64,000 bases of DNA from Exiguobacterium sp. FSL W8-0210 (lineage in GTDB: Bacteria; Bacillota; Bacilli; Exiguobacteriales; Exiguobacteriaceae). The notes under the pieces were generated by a model. It had not been told where the DNA came from, made no database searches, and was given only the letters and a program-made list of their open reading frames with translations. The position numbers and the translations under genes are program-made. The stretch spans positions 155,001 to 219,000 of the forward strand of contig NZ_JBBOUK010000001.1 of NCBI RefSeq assembly GCF_038006045.1, read 5' to 3'. Positions 38,815 through 47,317 of this stretch are shown one piece after another; positions within the stretch are counted from its first letter, which is position 1, and the number at the start of each line of letters is the position of its first letter.

Positions 38815-38912
38815 AATTCGGCAAGTGGACGCAATGTTCCCTTGCCTTCTTTGTGTTGAAAGCAAGGGATAACGGGAAAAGACAGATAGCAGAAGAAGGG
38901 GGAGGGATCACG

Positions 38913-39980
38913 ATGGATGATTTTTTTGGTGAAGGACTTGAGACCAATCAGCAAAAACGGAAACGTAAACTGGAGGAAATTTTTGATCAGTCATTTGAAT
39001 CGGAGCGACGGGATTTCAATCAATCGTTGGAGCAGGACGTGACGGTTGCCCTGATCGGAGACGTCAATGCGGGAAAATCCTCGACCTTGAACGCGATTCT
39101 TGGTCGTGAAGTGGCAACGGTCGGAGCACGCCCAGGTGAAACGGTCCGGATCGATCAAGTAAGGCAGCACCCGGAAGATAAAGTCATCTTCGTCGATACA
39201 CCAGGATTGAATGATGCCAATACACAGAACTCGGAAGCGACGTGGACGTACTATCAAAGTGCCGATGTCATCCTTTACTTTTTAAATGCGGCAGGTACTG
39301 TTTTATCTGAGACGGAGACGAAGAATTTCCGTAAGATCTATCAACATAACCAAAATGTCTTGATCGTCGTCACGAAGATGGATGCGACGGATGATGTCGA
39401 CACGATCGTCCAGCATATTGCAGAAAAACTACCAGGACCAAAAATCATTCCCGTATCAGCACGAGAAGGAACGAACATCGATTGGCTCCGCCGGGAGGTC
39501 CTCGATATCTTAAAAAAGTTCGACAAGGATAATGTGTTCGTTCGCCAGATGGATCCGACCGTTCGTGGGAAGATCGCCAACAACTGGATCGTGGGTGCCG
39601 GAACAGCTGCTGGTGCAATCGGTGCCGTCCCGTTTCCAGGAGCTGATATCATTCCGTTGACTTCAATTCAAATCGGCTTGATGCTCAAGTTATCAAATCT
39701 GTACGAACGGCAGTTATCCAAAGAGAGTGCGAAGGAGTTGCTTGTCGTGACAATCGTCGGAAACTCCGGAAAGACTGCTTTTCGGCAAATGGCGAAGCTA
39801 GTTCCGGGATATGGTGCCGTCATTGCCGCGGGAGTCGCTTCGACCGCCACCCTTGCACTCGGATACGGAACGAAATATGTCTATGAGAATAAGCTCGAAT
39901 TAACACCGGAACAACTAATGGGGTTCGTCAAACGATTCCGAAAGAAGGCGGAGGAGTCGTCAGAAGAGACAAACGAGTAA
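38913..39980 (+). CDS. Era-like GTPase with DUF697-type membrane-associated C-terminus
   Basis: 355 residues from ATG 38913, with GGGGGAGG ahead; the longer upstream frame overlaps the previous gene without a ribosome site. G1 GDVNAGKSS (about 45-53), G3 DTPG (about 90-93), G4 TKMD (about 143-146), G5 SAREG (about 168-172). The C-terminal part (about 210-300) has glycine-rich hydrophobic stretches (IVGAGTAAGAIGAVPFPGADIIPLTSIQIGL) typical of DUF697. The role in cells is unknown; relatives (YeeP/YfjP-like) associate with membranes. Confidence 0.85.
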   Translation: MDDFFGEGLETNQQKRKRKLEEIFDQSFESERRDFNQSLEQDVTVALIGDVNAGKSSTLNAILGREVATVGARPGETVRIDQVRQHPEDKVIFVDTPGLNDANTQNSEATWTYYQSADVILYFLNAAGTVLSETETKNFRKIYQHNQNVLIVVTKMDATDDVDTIVQHIAEKLPGPKIIPVSAREGTNIDWLRREVLDILKKFDKDNVFVRQMDPTVRGKIANNWIVGAGTAAGAIGAVPFPGADIIPLTSIQIGLMLKLSNLYERQLSKESAKELLVVTIVGNSGKTAFRQMAKLVPGYGAVIAAGVASTATLALGYGTKYVYENKLELTPEQLMGFVKRFRKKAEESSEETNE

Positions 39981-40020
39981 TCTCCTTGCTATTCCATACA
40001 GCAATGAAGGGGGAGAACAT

Positions 40021-40665
40021 ATGACACGACTACTCGAAGAAATCAAACAATATCAATCGAAATTCCGACAAAAGGCACCTGCTGAGAAACAACGGTTGAT
40101 GGCGGAAGCGACAGCTGAACTGGCTGCTTCTGGAGTCGTACAAGGTCTAGGTGTCGTTGACACAATCCCACACTTTACATTACCCATTGTATCTGGAGAA
40201 CCAGTCGCAATCGAGACATTACTCGAGCAAGGTCCTGTCATCTTGACGTTCTACCGGGGTGGCTGGTGTCCGTACTGCAATCTCGAGCTTCGCGCTTACG
40301 AACGGGAGATCGAACGGATTCGCGCACTTGGTGCAATCGTTGTTGCAATCAGTCCGGAGACGCCTGATTTTGCTGAACAAACAGCGGATAAGAATGGCTT
40401 GAGTTTCCCTGTCTTAAGTGACGTTGATTTACATGTATCCCGTCAATTCGACCTCGTGTTTGACTTACCGGATTATTTGATTGAGATTTACAAGGCATCA
40501 GGACTCGATGTTGCGAAGCATAACGGAAATGATGACTGGCAACTTCCTAAACCGGCAACGTTCATTATTGAGACAAGTGGTGTGATTCGTTTCGTAGAAG
40601 TGCCATCGGATTATACGAAACGCGTTGATCCAGAGCAGATCATCCCAAAACTTGAACAGAATTAA
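40021..40665 (+). CDS. peroxiredoxin-like protein (AhpC/TSA family)
   Basis: 214 residues. Thioredoxin fold with the redox pair in FYRGGWCPYCNLEL (CxxC about 79-82), later ISPETPDF and KPATFIIETSGVI. The WCPYC motif and about 60-residue N-terminal helical extension place it with the 'peroxiredoxin-like' group rather than classical 2-Cys enzymes. Cytoplasmic; likely reduces peroxides or disulfides. GGGGGAG precedes the ATG. Confidence 0.88.
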   Translation: MTRLLEEIKQYQSKFRQKAPAEKQRLMAEATAELAASGVVQGLGVVDTIPHFTLPIVSGEPVAIETLLEQGPVILTFYRGGWCPYCNLELRAYEREIERIRALGAIVVAISPETPDFAEQTADKNGLSFPVLSDVDLHVSRQFDLVFDLPDYLIEIYKASGLDVAKHNGNDDWQLPKPATFIIETSGVIRFVEVPSDYTKRVDPEQIIPKLEQN

Positions 40666-40680
40666 AAGCATGAAGATTAA

Positions 40681-40738
40681 TTCAAACGGTCTAGCTTCTC
40701 TCTACTTGTTGGGAGAAGTCAGACCGTTTGAAGTTTAC
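40681..40738. terminator. bidirectional terminator between convergent genes
   Basis: Stem TTCAAACGGTCT (40681-40692) / AGACCGTTTGAA (40721-40732) extended inside by CTTCTC / GAGAAG. It serves the peroxiredoxin gene and the convergent glycosyltransferase. Confidence 0.75.
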
Positions 40739-40740
40739 CT

Positions 40741-41859
40741 TTATTTTGTATCAAGCAGTACTTGTCTCAACCATTCTTGAAACTTGAGATCAGTCTGTTG
40801 CCAGTCCATTGCCCGTGCAAAATGATGAGCGGAGGTACGAATGGCTTCGTACTCCTCTGGATCTCGGAAACAAGCTCGCATTTCGGCAGCGAGTGCACCA
40901 GGTGTTTTGTTTTTAGCCATGTAGCCTGTCATGCCATACTGAACGGCGTCTCGGACACCAGGAGCATCATATACGATGGACGGTGTTCCGACAGCTGCCG
41001 CTTCAATTATAGGAAAACCCACGCCTTCGCGTATAGAAGGGAAGAGGAGAGCGGTGGCACGACTCATCATGCTGCGCGTTTCTGTTTCAGTGATTGAATC
41101 GTAGTATGTGATAGCATCCTTCACTTCTTTAGGAAGGGGAAGTGTAAGGTATTGCAAAAGATGAGAGCTGTTACGAATACCAATAAGCCAGAGGCGTGTC
41201 TCAGGAAACTCACGTTGGACCATAAGGAATGCCCCAATCGTATCTTGAAGTTCTTTTTCGTTCAGACGGTTGATATATAGAAAGGTTGGAACATGTTCTT
41301 TTAACTCCCATTCCTGTTCAGACCACGGGGAAAAGGAAAGTCCTGGCGGCAACATCGTGATATGACTGTTAGTAAAACCAGCACTTTGTAGTTCATCTAC
41401 AACAGAGGGGCTGATAGTCAAGGCATGACTATCTTTATACCAGCTTAACCGTCGAGTCTCTGTCCATTCGCCAAGCTTTGAAAAAGGAAACACAAGCGTC
41501 GTCGACCAACGTTCACGAATCAATTGATAAAGAAATAAAGTTCGTTTATGACGTGGAACATAAAATGGTCTGAAGAAATGAAACCCATTCAAATGATCCA
41601 GAACTAAATCAATCGTTTTAGCATAAGACCAGTAATAATAAAGTGCATATGGAATAAGAGAAGCTGTCGTACCATAACGGAGGTAAGTGATACCATCTCG
41701 ATACTCCGTCGGTGATCCGCCCTTGAATGAGACAGACAAATGGGTAACTCGGTAGGTAGTACTGACACGCCGCAACATTTCATGAATAAAAGTTTCAGCT
41801 TCTCCGGCTTGTGGATGTCGAGCATCACGCCAAGATAAAAAAAGTAGATGAGGTTTCAT
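40741..41859 (-). CDS. family 4 glycosyltransferase
   Basis: 372 residues, GT-B fold. N-terminal LLFLSWRDARHPQAGEAETFIHEM is the acceptor-side start typical of GT4; the donor site has FLYINRLNEKELQD, LFPSIREGVGFPIIEAAAVGTPSIVYDAPGVRDAV (about 290-325, the E-x7-E motif). It transfers a nucleotide-sugar unit to an unknown acceptor, perhaps a surface glycan. AAAGGAGG precedes the ATG. The gene stands alone on the minus strand. Confidence 0.88.
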   Translation of the reverse strand: MKPHLLFLSWRDARHPQAGEAETFIHEMLRRVSTTYRVTHLSVSFKGGSPTEYRDGITYLRYGTTASLIPYALYYYWSYAKTIDLVLDHLNGFHFFRPFYVPRHKRTLFLYQLIRERWSTTLVFPFSKLGEWTETRRLSWYKDSHALTISPSVVDELQSAGFTNSHITMLPPGLSFSPWSEQEWELKEHVPTFLYINRLNEKELQDTIGAFLMVQREFPETRLWLIGIRNSSHLLQYLTLPLPKEVKDAITYYDSITETETRSMMSRATALLFPSIREGVGFPIIEAAAVGTPSIVYDAPGVRDAVQYGMTGYMAKNKTPGALAAEMRACFRDPEEYEAIRTSAHHFARAMDWQQTDLKFQEWLRQVLLDTK

Positions 41860-41994
41860 GTCGTACCTCCTTTGCGTAGAAAAAATTGGATCCGAAAGAT
41901 CGGTTCTGCTACTAATCTTCTCTACAGTAGAAGGATATTCCTAGAAAATCCTTCAAATCAAATGACTTCTGTTTCATCTATGATGTCCTGAAGC

Positions 41995-42019
41995 GTTACG
42001 TATAAAAGCTTTTGGGTAA
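41995..42019 (+). promoter_or_regulatory. possible SigB-type promoter
   Basis: GTTACG, 13 bp, GGGTAA: the -10 fits SigB but the -35 matches at only half of its positions. It is 34 bp ahead of the metallopeptidase start. Confidence 0.3.
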
Positions 42020-42052
42020 AGAACAATAACGAAACAGGTAGGAGGAAAACGC

Positions 42053-42895
42053 ATGAAATGGAAGGGAAGAGAACGGAGTTCGAACGTCGAGGACCGGCGG
42101 GGAATGGGTGGGAAAGGAATCGCCGGTATCGGCGGTGGTGTCGGGATCATCCTGCTGATCGTCATCACTTTGATGGGTGGTAATCCAACTGAACTACTCG
42201 GAGACTTAACCGGTGGGGATCAGCAAAATACGACGTATGAGGAAACAGCGCAGGAAAAAGAAGCAGCGGACTTCGTCTCCGTCGTCTTGGCCGATACGGA
42301 ACGAGTCTGGACGAAAGAATTTAAAGAAGATGGTAAGACCTATAAAAAACCGACACTCGTCTTATATACGGATCAAGTTAGTTCGGCTTGCGGACAAGCA
42401 GGGAAGTCCGTCGGTCCCTTTTACTGTCCCGGTGATCAGAAATTATACATTGATTTAAGCTTTTATGATGAACTGCAGACGAAATACGGAGCACCGGGCG
42501 ATTTTGCGATGGCGTATGTCATTGCGCATGAAGTCGGGCATCATGTCCAGACGTTACTCGGAAAATCGGATGAGATCATGCCACTTCGAAAGCAAATGAG
42601 TGAGGAGAAGTTCAATAAATACCTCGTTCGATTCGAGCTACAGGCAGATTATTATGCCGGCGTCTGGGCGCATCACGCGCAAGGAGAAAACTTGCTCGAA
42701 GAAGGCGATCTTGAAGAAGCGTTGACAGCAGCCAATGCTGTTGGGGACGATACGTTACAAGAGAAAGGACAAGGATATGTCGTACCGGAAAGTTTCACTC
42801 ACGGCACATCGGCGCAACGAGAGCGTTGGTTCCAAAAAGGCTTTGATAACGGCACGATCGAAGGTGGAGACACATTCAAAGCGAAGAATCTATAA
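42053..42895 (+). CDS. neutral zinc metallopeptidase YpfJ family
   Basis: 280 residues. Basic N-terminus, one membrane helix (about 23-42, GIAGIGGGVGIILLIVITLM), then an extracytoplasmic domain with FYCPGDQKLYIDL, the zinc motif HEVGHH (about 165-170) and downstream FELQADYYAGVWAHH providing the third ligand. This is the KPN_02809/YpfJ-type predicted peptidase; substrates are unknown. AGGAGG lies ahead of the ATG. A small membrane protein gene follows 83 bp on. Confidence 0.9.
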   Translation: MKWKGRERSSNVEDRRGMGGKGIAGIGGGVGIILLIVITLMGGNPTELLGDLTGGDQQNTTYEETAQEKEAADFVSVVLADTERVWTKEFKEDGKTYKKPTLVLYTDQVSSACGQAGKSVGPFYCPGDQKLYIDLSFYDELQTKYGAPGDFAMAYVIAHEVGHHVQTLLGKSDEIMPLRKQMSEEKFNKYLVRFELQADYYAGVWAHHAQGENLLEEGDLEEALTAANAVGDDTLQEKGQGYVVPESFTHGTSAQRERWFQKGFDNGTIEGGDTFKAKNL

Positions 42896-42978
42896 AACGA
42901 AGTAAAGACATACCTTTTGAAACATTTTCCAGTCGTTTCCGTAAAGAAGAGAGAAGGATTCAAAGGGGAGTGTCGAAG

Positions 42979-43146
42979 TTGAAGCACATCAGTCTATTTT
43001 TGTTGCTGTATACGGCTGTCGTCGTATTGACGTACATCGTGTCACGATTTGCGCCAAACTTGTTGGTCTACATGGTCTATATCGCGATTGCGTCGTTACT
43101 CGTCATCACGGGCTACTTGCTGAAGCGACTCGTAATCAAACGTTAG
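42979..43146 (+). CDS. small membrane protein, two helices
   Basis: 55 residues starting at TTG 42979, with AAAGGGGAG 8 nt ahead; an in-frame GTG at 42970 overlaps that site. Two hydrophobic segments, ISLFLLLYTAVVVLTYIV (about 4-21) and LLVYMVYIAIASLLVITGYLL (about 28-48), end in a basic tail KRLVIKR. Not recognised. Its terminator is split by the following IS. Confidence 0.6.
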   Translation: MKHISLFLLLYTAVVVLTYIVSRFAPNLLVYMVYIAIASLLVITGYLLKRLVIKR

Positions 43147-43152
43147 AAATCA

Positions 43153-43166
43153 AAAAAACTGTGTTC
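43153..43166 (+). terminator. left arm of a second terminator split by an IS
   Basis: AAAAAACTGTGT (about 43154-43165) complements ACACAGTTTTTT (44475-44486) across the IS3 element; 12 bp perfect. It lies a few bases past the stop of the small membrane gene. Confidence 0.75.
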
Positions 43167-43209
43167 TTAGACTGACCTAGCAATATGAGACACATATAAA
43201 ACACCTTGA

Positions 43210-43995
43210 TTAGGCTGCCTGTACACCGTATTTTTTCGGTGTCAGGTAGCCTAATTTTTCTTGGATTCGTTCTTCGTTATAGTAATTTAAGTAATTAGTA
43301 ACGCGTTCAGAGACCTCATGGTCTCTTAGTGAATTAAATTTGACGTACTGGAATTCCTCGGACTTTAAATTAGAGTGGAACGATTCGATAACTGCGTTGT
43401 CCCAACAGTTTCCTCTACGAGACATGCTGCTTGTTAGGTGATTCCTTTTAACGAATTCTTGAAAGGCGTATGACGTATAGACACTTCCTTGGTCCGAATG
43501 AAGGATGACCCCTTCGGGATAGTTTCGATTCTCAAGCGCTATCTTCAACGTATCAATCACAAGAGACGTTTGTTGATGCTCGTATAACTTGTATGCGACG
43601 ATTTCGTTATTAAAAAGATCCATGATGGTGGAAAGATATTTCGTCGTGCTGCCGTATTGGATATAGGTGATATCCGTCACCCACTTTTGATTCGGTTTAC
43701 TTGCTGTGAAATCGCGCTTGATGAGATCCGGTACCGTTATGATGCGCTCACCTTGAGACTTCCATCTTCGCTTCGGCTTGATCCGACATTGGAGATGGTG
43801 TTTTTGCATGATTTTCTGTACGGTATTCCGATTGGCTTTTAACTGATAGATTTGCTGTAATAATGCCTTTATTTTTCGATGTCCATTCCGATACTTCGTC
43901 TGTTTACTTAGTTCAATGACGGTTTTTTCGAGCACCGAAGGTGCTTTCACAGATTCCTTAATCCAACGGTAATAGCTTGCTCTTGGTACATTCAA
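43210..43995 (-). CDS. IS3-family transposase OrfB (catalytic part)
   Basis: 261 residues counted from TTG 43995; in life the frame is open back to the orfA slip site, giving an OrfAB fusion. DDE core: VTDITYIQYG (first Asp), HSDQGSVYTS (second Asp), NAVIESFHSNLKSEEF (Glu), then YLNYYNEERIQEKLGYLTPKKY, typical for the IS3 subgroup with HTH_21 N-terminus (GHRKIKALL). Intact. Confidence 0.94.
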   Translation of the reverse strand: MNVPRASYYRWIKESVKAPSVLEKTVIELSKQTKYRNGHRKIKALLQQIYQLKANRNTVQKIMQKHHLQCRIKPKRRWKSQGERIITVPDLIKRDFTASKPNQKWVTDITYIQYGSTTKYLSTIMDLFNNEIVAYKLYEHQQTSLVIDTLKIALENRNYPEGVILHSDQGSVYTSYAFQEFVKRNHLTSSMSRRGNCWDNAVIESFHSNLKSEEFQYVKFNSLRDHEVSERVTNYLNYYNEERIQEKLGYLTPKKYGVQAA

Positions 43996-44054
43996 AGCGC
44001 TAAGAATGGCGGTGATTGTATACTTTCTCCGAAGAAACTCTACAATTTTTAAGA

Positions 44055-44372
44055 CTACTTCTTTCTCAACTCTCTTTCGATTTCCATGTACTTTTTTAAG
44101 ATTTCATTTTCCATCTTCAGATGTGACATTTGTCGTTCTCTCTTGTCATCCTCACTCGCAGAATCTGGACCATGTCCATAGGTATATTGTTTACCGATTG
44201 GCTGATCAAATCGATAATGTTCGTTAGAGCGATACCATCTCATCCATGTTTTGATTTGAGATTCATTTTTGATTCCGTACTTCTCCATGATTTCTCTCGT
44301 CGTTAACTTACCACTCAGCTTATCTTTGACTACTGCCCATTTCACTTCACTTGAATATACGTTTTTGCCCAT
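44055..44372 (-). CDS. IS3-family transposase OrfA
   Basis: 105 residues with helix-turn-helix (LTTREIMEKYGIKNESQIKTWMRWY, about 23-47) and a C-terminal coiled segment (MSHLKMENEILKKYMEIEREL). The heptamer A-AAA-AAG occurs in phase (minus strand, 44091-44097), a standard -1 slippery site in this family, and the -1 frame is open from there into orfB. Confidence 0.93.
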   Translation of the reverse strand: MGKNVYSSEVKWAVVKDKLSGKLTTREIMEKYGIKNESQIKTWMRWYRSNEHYRFDQPIGKQYTYGHGPDSASEDDKRERQMSHLKMENEILKKYMEIERELRKK

Positions 44373-44474
44373 GCAAAAACACCTCCGATGTTAGTACTTT
44401 TTAAAAGTGTACCACTCCGAAGGTGTTTTATATTGTCTCAAAATTTTAGGTTAGCCCATTCTGCTTAAAAGCGG

Positions 44475-44486
44475 GACACAGTTTTT
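44475..44486 (-). terminator. right arm of the second split terminator
   Basis: ACACAGTTTTTT, partner of 43154-43165. For the convergent minus-strand SnoaL-like gene it lies 19 bp past the stop codon. Confidence 0.65.
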
Positions 44487-44504
44487 TGCTGATATGAACT
44501 TACC

Positions 44505-44873
44505 TTATGAACGGAACATCGTCGGATCATCTGGAACGTTCTCCAGGTAAGCGATCCGTCCGTTTTCATCGAGACGTGCGATATCTTTTCCGTCTTGCGT
44601 GAAGACACTACCGTCTGCCCGTTTTCCGCAAACTGCCCAGCGTGTTTCATACGTTCCTGGTGTTGTTTCTTCCCAGCCCGCATACATGTGCTTAATGTCT
44701 TGATTCGCTGTAAACACATGACGGACGAACTGTTTCCAGGCGTCGATGCCATGCTTTGGTTGTCCGTTCAGAACGAACGTGATGTCTGTCGTGAATAAGG
44801 AAACGAGATCCTCAAAAGCTTGTGCGTCCGTGCGTGACGCGTCGAATAAGTCAAAATAACGATTCAATACCAT
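44505..44873 (-). CDS. SnoaL/NTF2-like protein
   Basis: 122 residues: helix-rich start (LNRYFDLFDASRTDAQAFEDLVSLFTTDITFVLNG), then the curved beta sheet with GIDAWKQFVRHVF, WEETTPGTYETRWAVCGKRADGSVF and DENGRIAYLENVPD. This cone-shaped fold includes steroid isomerases, polyketide cyclases and unknowns; function is not told by sequence. Probably co-transcribed downstream of the Rrf2 gene, 22 bp upstream on the minus strand. Confidence 0.85.
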   Translation of the reverse strand: MVLNRYFDLFDASRTDAQAFEDLVSLFTTDITFVLNGQPKHGIDAWKQFVRHVFTANQDIKHMYAGWEETTPGTYETRWAVCGKRADGSVFTQDGKDIARLDENGRIAYLENVPDDPTMFRS

Positions 44874-44895
44874 AGTAAAAACCTCTTTCTGTTCA

Positions 44896-45378
44896 TTAAA
44901 GTGTCATCATCCGGTCTGTGATTAACGCATGCAACCGTTCTAAATGTTTCGGTGGACAGGAGGCATCGATTGCTTGACGGATCGATCCGATCGATTCGCG
45001 CTTTAAAGTCGATTGCCACGCCTCTTCCGCCTCTGTCATCAGATTCGAGAGTAGACCGATTTCCTGTTCCTGAATTCCCATCAAATCCTCGAAGACACCG
45101 CTTGACGCATACAACGTCTGCTTGCCTTCGATTGCTTGATAAACGTCAAAGATTTGAATTTCGTCTGCCGGACGCCGTAAGCGAAAGCCCCCTTTGACGC
45201 CCGGTACGGAATACAACAGATCCGCCTGAACGAGTTTTCGTAAGAGTTTTTGAAAATAGGTTGGCGAGGCACCGAGTTGCTGGCTGATGAATTCACCGGA
45301 CAACACAGCGCGATCCGGAAGAAAGGTCAAGAGCAACATCGCGTAGACGGATTGCTCGACCCCGGTTTTCATTTGCAT
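44896..45378 (-). CDS. Rrf2-family transcriptional regulator
   Basis: 160 residues. The winged helix holds VEQSVYAMLLLTFLP, LSGEFISQQLGASPTYFQKLLRKLVQADLL and SVPGVKGGFRLRRPADEI, the Rrf2 signature (G-GG-L-P). The three-cysteine iron-sulfur cluster of IscR/NsrR is absent (one Cys only, near 141), so it likely senses by another route, like CymR or YwnA-type members. AAAGGAGA precedes the ATG. A perfect palindrome 24 bp upstream is a likely autoregulatory operator. Confidence 0.9.
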   Translation of the reverse strand: MQMKTGVEQSVYAMLLLTFLPDRAVLSGEFISQQLGASPTYFQKLLRKLVQADLLYSVPGVKGGFRLRRPADEIQIFDVYQAIEGKQTLYASSGVFEDLMGIQEQEIGLLSNLMTEAEEAWQSTLKRESIGSIRQAIDASCPPKHLERLHALITDRMMTL

Positions 45379-45401
45379 GAGAAGTCTCCTTTCGTCAAAC
45401 G

Positions 45402-45418
45402 TGGATAATATTTATCCA
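45402..45418. promoter_or_regulatory. palindrome, candidate Rrf2 operator
   Basis: TGGATAATATTTATCCA: perfect 7-3-7 inverted repeat directly upstream of the Rrf2 gene and within the region shared with cydD. Confidence 0.55.
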
Positions 45419-45492
45419 TAATAGTTTCATTCGAAAGGATTGTCGAGTTTTATGCTCTCACAAAACCGTCACACCTTTTCGACAGCATCTGC

Positions 45493-45522
45493 ATGGCATC
45501 CCCGTTCCAGATTCGATATACT
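45493..45522 (+). promoter_or_regulatory. candidate cydD promoter
   Basis: ATGGCA, 18 bp, TATACT (45517-45522), 65 bp before the cydD start, just upstream of two Rex-like boxes. Confidence 0.4.
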
Positions 45523-45533
45523 AAATGTACGAT

Positions 45534-45573
45534 ATGTGAAAATATTCACTAAAAGTCGTTCACACTTTGTGAA
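45534..45573. promoter_or_regulatory. two Rex-like operators upstream of cydDC
   Basis: ATGTGAA-AATA-TTCACTA (45534-45551) is close to the Rex consensus TTGTGAA-N4-TTCACAA; TTCACA-CTT-TGTGAA (45559-45573) is a second, everted pair of half-sites. Rex represses cyd genes at low NADH/NAD ratio in Bacilli. Confidence 0.6.
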
Positions 45574-45586
45574 AGGACGTTTGTAT

Positions 45587-47317
45587 ATGAATCCATTAAA
45601 AGGAATCGTCGAGATTCCACGCAGTATTCTCATTCAATTCATCATTGCAGCTTTCCTGATGGGGGTTGCGGTCGTCGGTCAATCGTTTGGTATCGTGTTG
45701 ACGGTCGATCGGATTTTCTTGAAAGAACAACCGTTTGAAGCCGTCATTCCGTTACTACTTGTCGTCCTCGGGATGCTGTTGCTCCGGGTCGCCGTGACGT
45801 ATTGGAACGGTCGTCTCGGTACGACGTTATCGGCACACATGAAGCAGGCGCTTCGGGAAGCGCTCGTTGCGAAATACACGGGTCGTTCGGTCGAGATGAT
45901 GCTACAAGGGCAAGCGGGACAGAAGGTCAGTGTCTTGCTCGACGCTGTAGACGAGATGGACAGCTACTACAGTCAGTACTTGCCGAAAGTAGTCCAGACG
46001 ACGATTGTTCCCTTGATGGTCTTGATCGCGGCATTCAGCTATGACTGGATCACCGGTCTCGTCATGATGATTACGGCACCGTTCATTCCGTTGTTCTACA
46101 TCATCATCGGCATCATGACGCAAAAGCGGGCCGATGCTCAACTCGAGAAGATGACGGCATTCTCGGGAACGTTCCTTGATACGTTGCAAGGACTGACGAC
46201 CTTGAAGTTATTTGGTCGTGCGAAACGACAACGTGATGTCATCGAAAAAAGCAGTCTTGATTTCCGTGATGCGACGTTAACGGTTTTGAAGCTCGCCTTC
46301 TTATCGTCGCTGATGCTTGAGTTCATATCGATGCTCAGCATGGGAATGATTGCACTTGAAGTCAGTCTGCGCTTGATTTTGTTCCAAAGCATTACCTTCA
46401 TCCCGGCGTTCTTGATGCTCGTGTTGGCACCAGAATACTATCTTGCCTTAAAAGAGATGGGAGCTGCCTTCCATACGGGACGCGGTAGTGTCGCGGCAGC
46501 GAAACAAATCGCAGCCGAACTAACAGCAGACGATCGTCCTGTTGCCTTCGGTCAATCAGAACTTTCGATGAACCGTCCACCACGAATCGTCTTGGATGAA
46601 GTTGATTTTACGTATCAAGAAGGACGCTTTGCCTTACAAGACGTGACACTTGCGATTGAACCGTATCAAAAGGTGGCGTTGATCGGTCGCAGTGGTGCCG
46701 GTAAGTCGACTGTCTTGCAGTTGATTGCCGGACTCGCGGATCCAAAAGAAGGACGGATTCTGCTTGACGGGATTAATCGCAGTCAGGTGGAGGAAGCGAG
46801 TTGGTTCCGTCAGTTGAGCTACATCTCGCAGCATCCGTATCTGTATGCCGGAACGCTGGCAGAAAACATTGCGATCGGTGAACTCCGTCAAGCAACGCCG
46901 GAAGAAATCTTTGAGGCGGCACAGGCAGCAGGACTCGAGGAGTTGATTGCGACGTTACCTGAAGGGATTGACACAGTAATTGGAGAAGGCGGACGTGGTC
47001 TATCAGGTGGCGAGAAACAGCGCGTTGCGTTGGCACGAGCGTTCTTGAAACGACCGAACGTCATCGTCTTTGATGAACCGACGACAGGACTCGACGTCAA
47101 AACGGAGCGACTGCTCCAACAAGCGATCGAACAGCTTGGACAAACAGCGACAGTCATCACTGTCGCACACCGCCTGCATACGATCGAGCGCTCAGATCAA
47201 ATCGTCGTCCTCGACGGCGGACGAATCGTCGATTGTGGTACGCACGATGAACTGCTTGGACGTGATTCGGAGTATGCCCGGATGCGTAGCGTCCAGAGAG
47301 GGGAGGAAACACGATGA
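45587..47317 (+). CDS. cydD: thiol reductant ABC exporter subunit CydD
   Basis: Half of the heterodimeric ABC exporter of glutathione/cysteine-type thiols needed to assemble cytochrome bd oxidase. 576 residues from ATG 45587 (AAAGGA ahead). Six membrane helices (about 1-310) followed by the nucleotide-binding domain: Walker A GRSGAGKST (about 367), signature LSGGEKQR (about 472), Walker B VIVFDEPT (about 495), His switch VAHRL. Overlaps cydC by 4 bp. No cydAB lies in the window, so the oxidase must be elsewhere. Rex-like boxes upstream indicate redox control. Confidence 0.92.
   Translation: MNPLKGIVEIPRSILIQFIIAAFLMGVAVVGQSFGIVLTVDRIFLKEQPFEAVIPLLLVVLGMLLLRVAVTYWNGRLGTTLSAHMKQALREALVAKYTGRSVEMMLQGQAGQKVSVLLDAVDEMDSYYSQYLPKVVQTTIVPLMVLIAAFSYDWITGLVMMITAPFIPLFYIIIGIMTQKRADAQLEKMTAFSGTFLDTLQGLTTLKLFGRAKRQRDVIEKSSLDFRDATLTVLKLAFLSSLMLEFISMLSMGMIALEVSLRLILFQSITFIPAFLMLVLAPEYYLALKEMGAAFHTGRGSVAAAKQIAAELTADDRPVAFGQSELSMNRPPRIVLDEVDFTYQEGRFALQDVTLAIEPYQKVALIGRSGAGKSTVLQLIAGLADPKEGRILLDGINRSQVEEASWFRQLSYISQHPYLYAGTLAENIAIGELRQATPEEIFEAAQAAGLEELIATLPEGIDTVIGEGGRGLSGGEKQRVALARAFLKRPNVIVFDEPTTGLDVKTERLLQQAIEQLGQTATVITVAHRLHTIERSDQIVVLDGGRIVDCGTHDELLGRDSEYARMRSVQRGEETR

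Larger units (their letters stand above)
43186..44440 (-). mobile_element. IS3-family insertion sequence, second type
   Basis: Inverted repeats TGAGACACATATAAAACACC (43186) and, from the other end, TGAGACAATATAAAACACC (ending 44440). About 1.26 kb with orfA and orfB on the minus strand, in -1 relation. Unlike the copy at 28133 in sequence, yet it too is inserted in a terminator loop. Both frames are open. Confidence 0.9.

Noticed and set aside
38769..38912. N-terminal extension of the GTPase by 48 residues
   Set aside because: Overlaps the previous gene, no ribosome site, and GGGGGAGG points to ATG 38913.
45440..45586. N-terminal extension of CydD
   Set aside because: It would cover the promoter and Rex-like boxes; ATG 45587 has its own ribosome site and fits CydD length.
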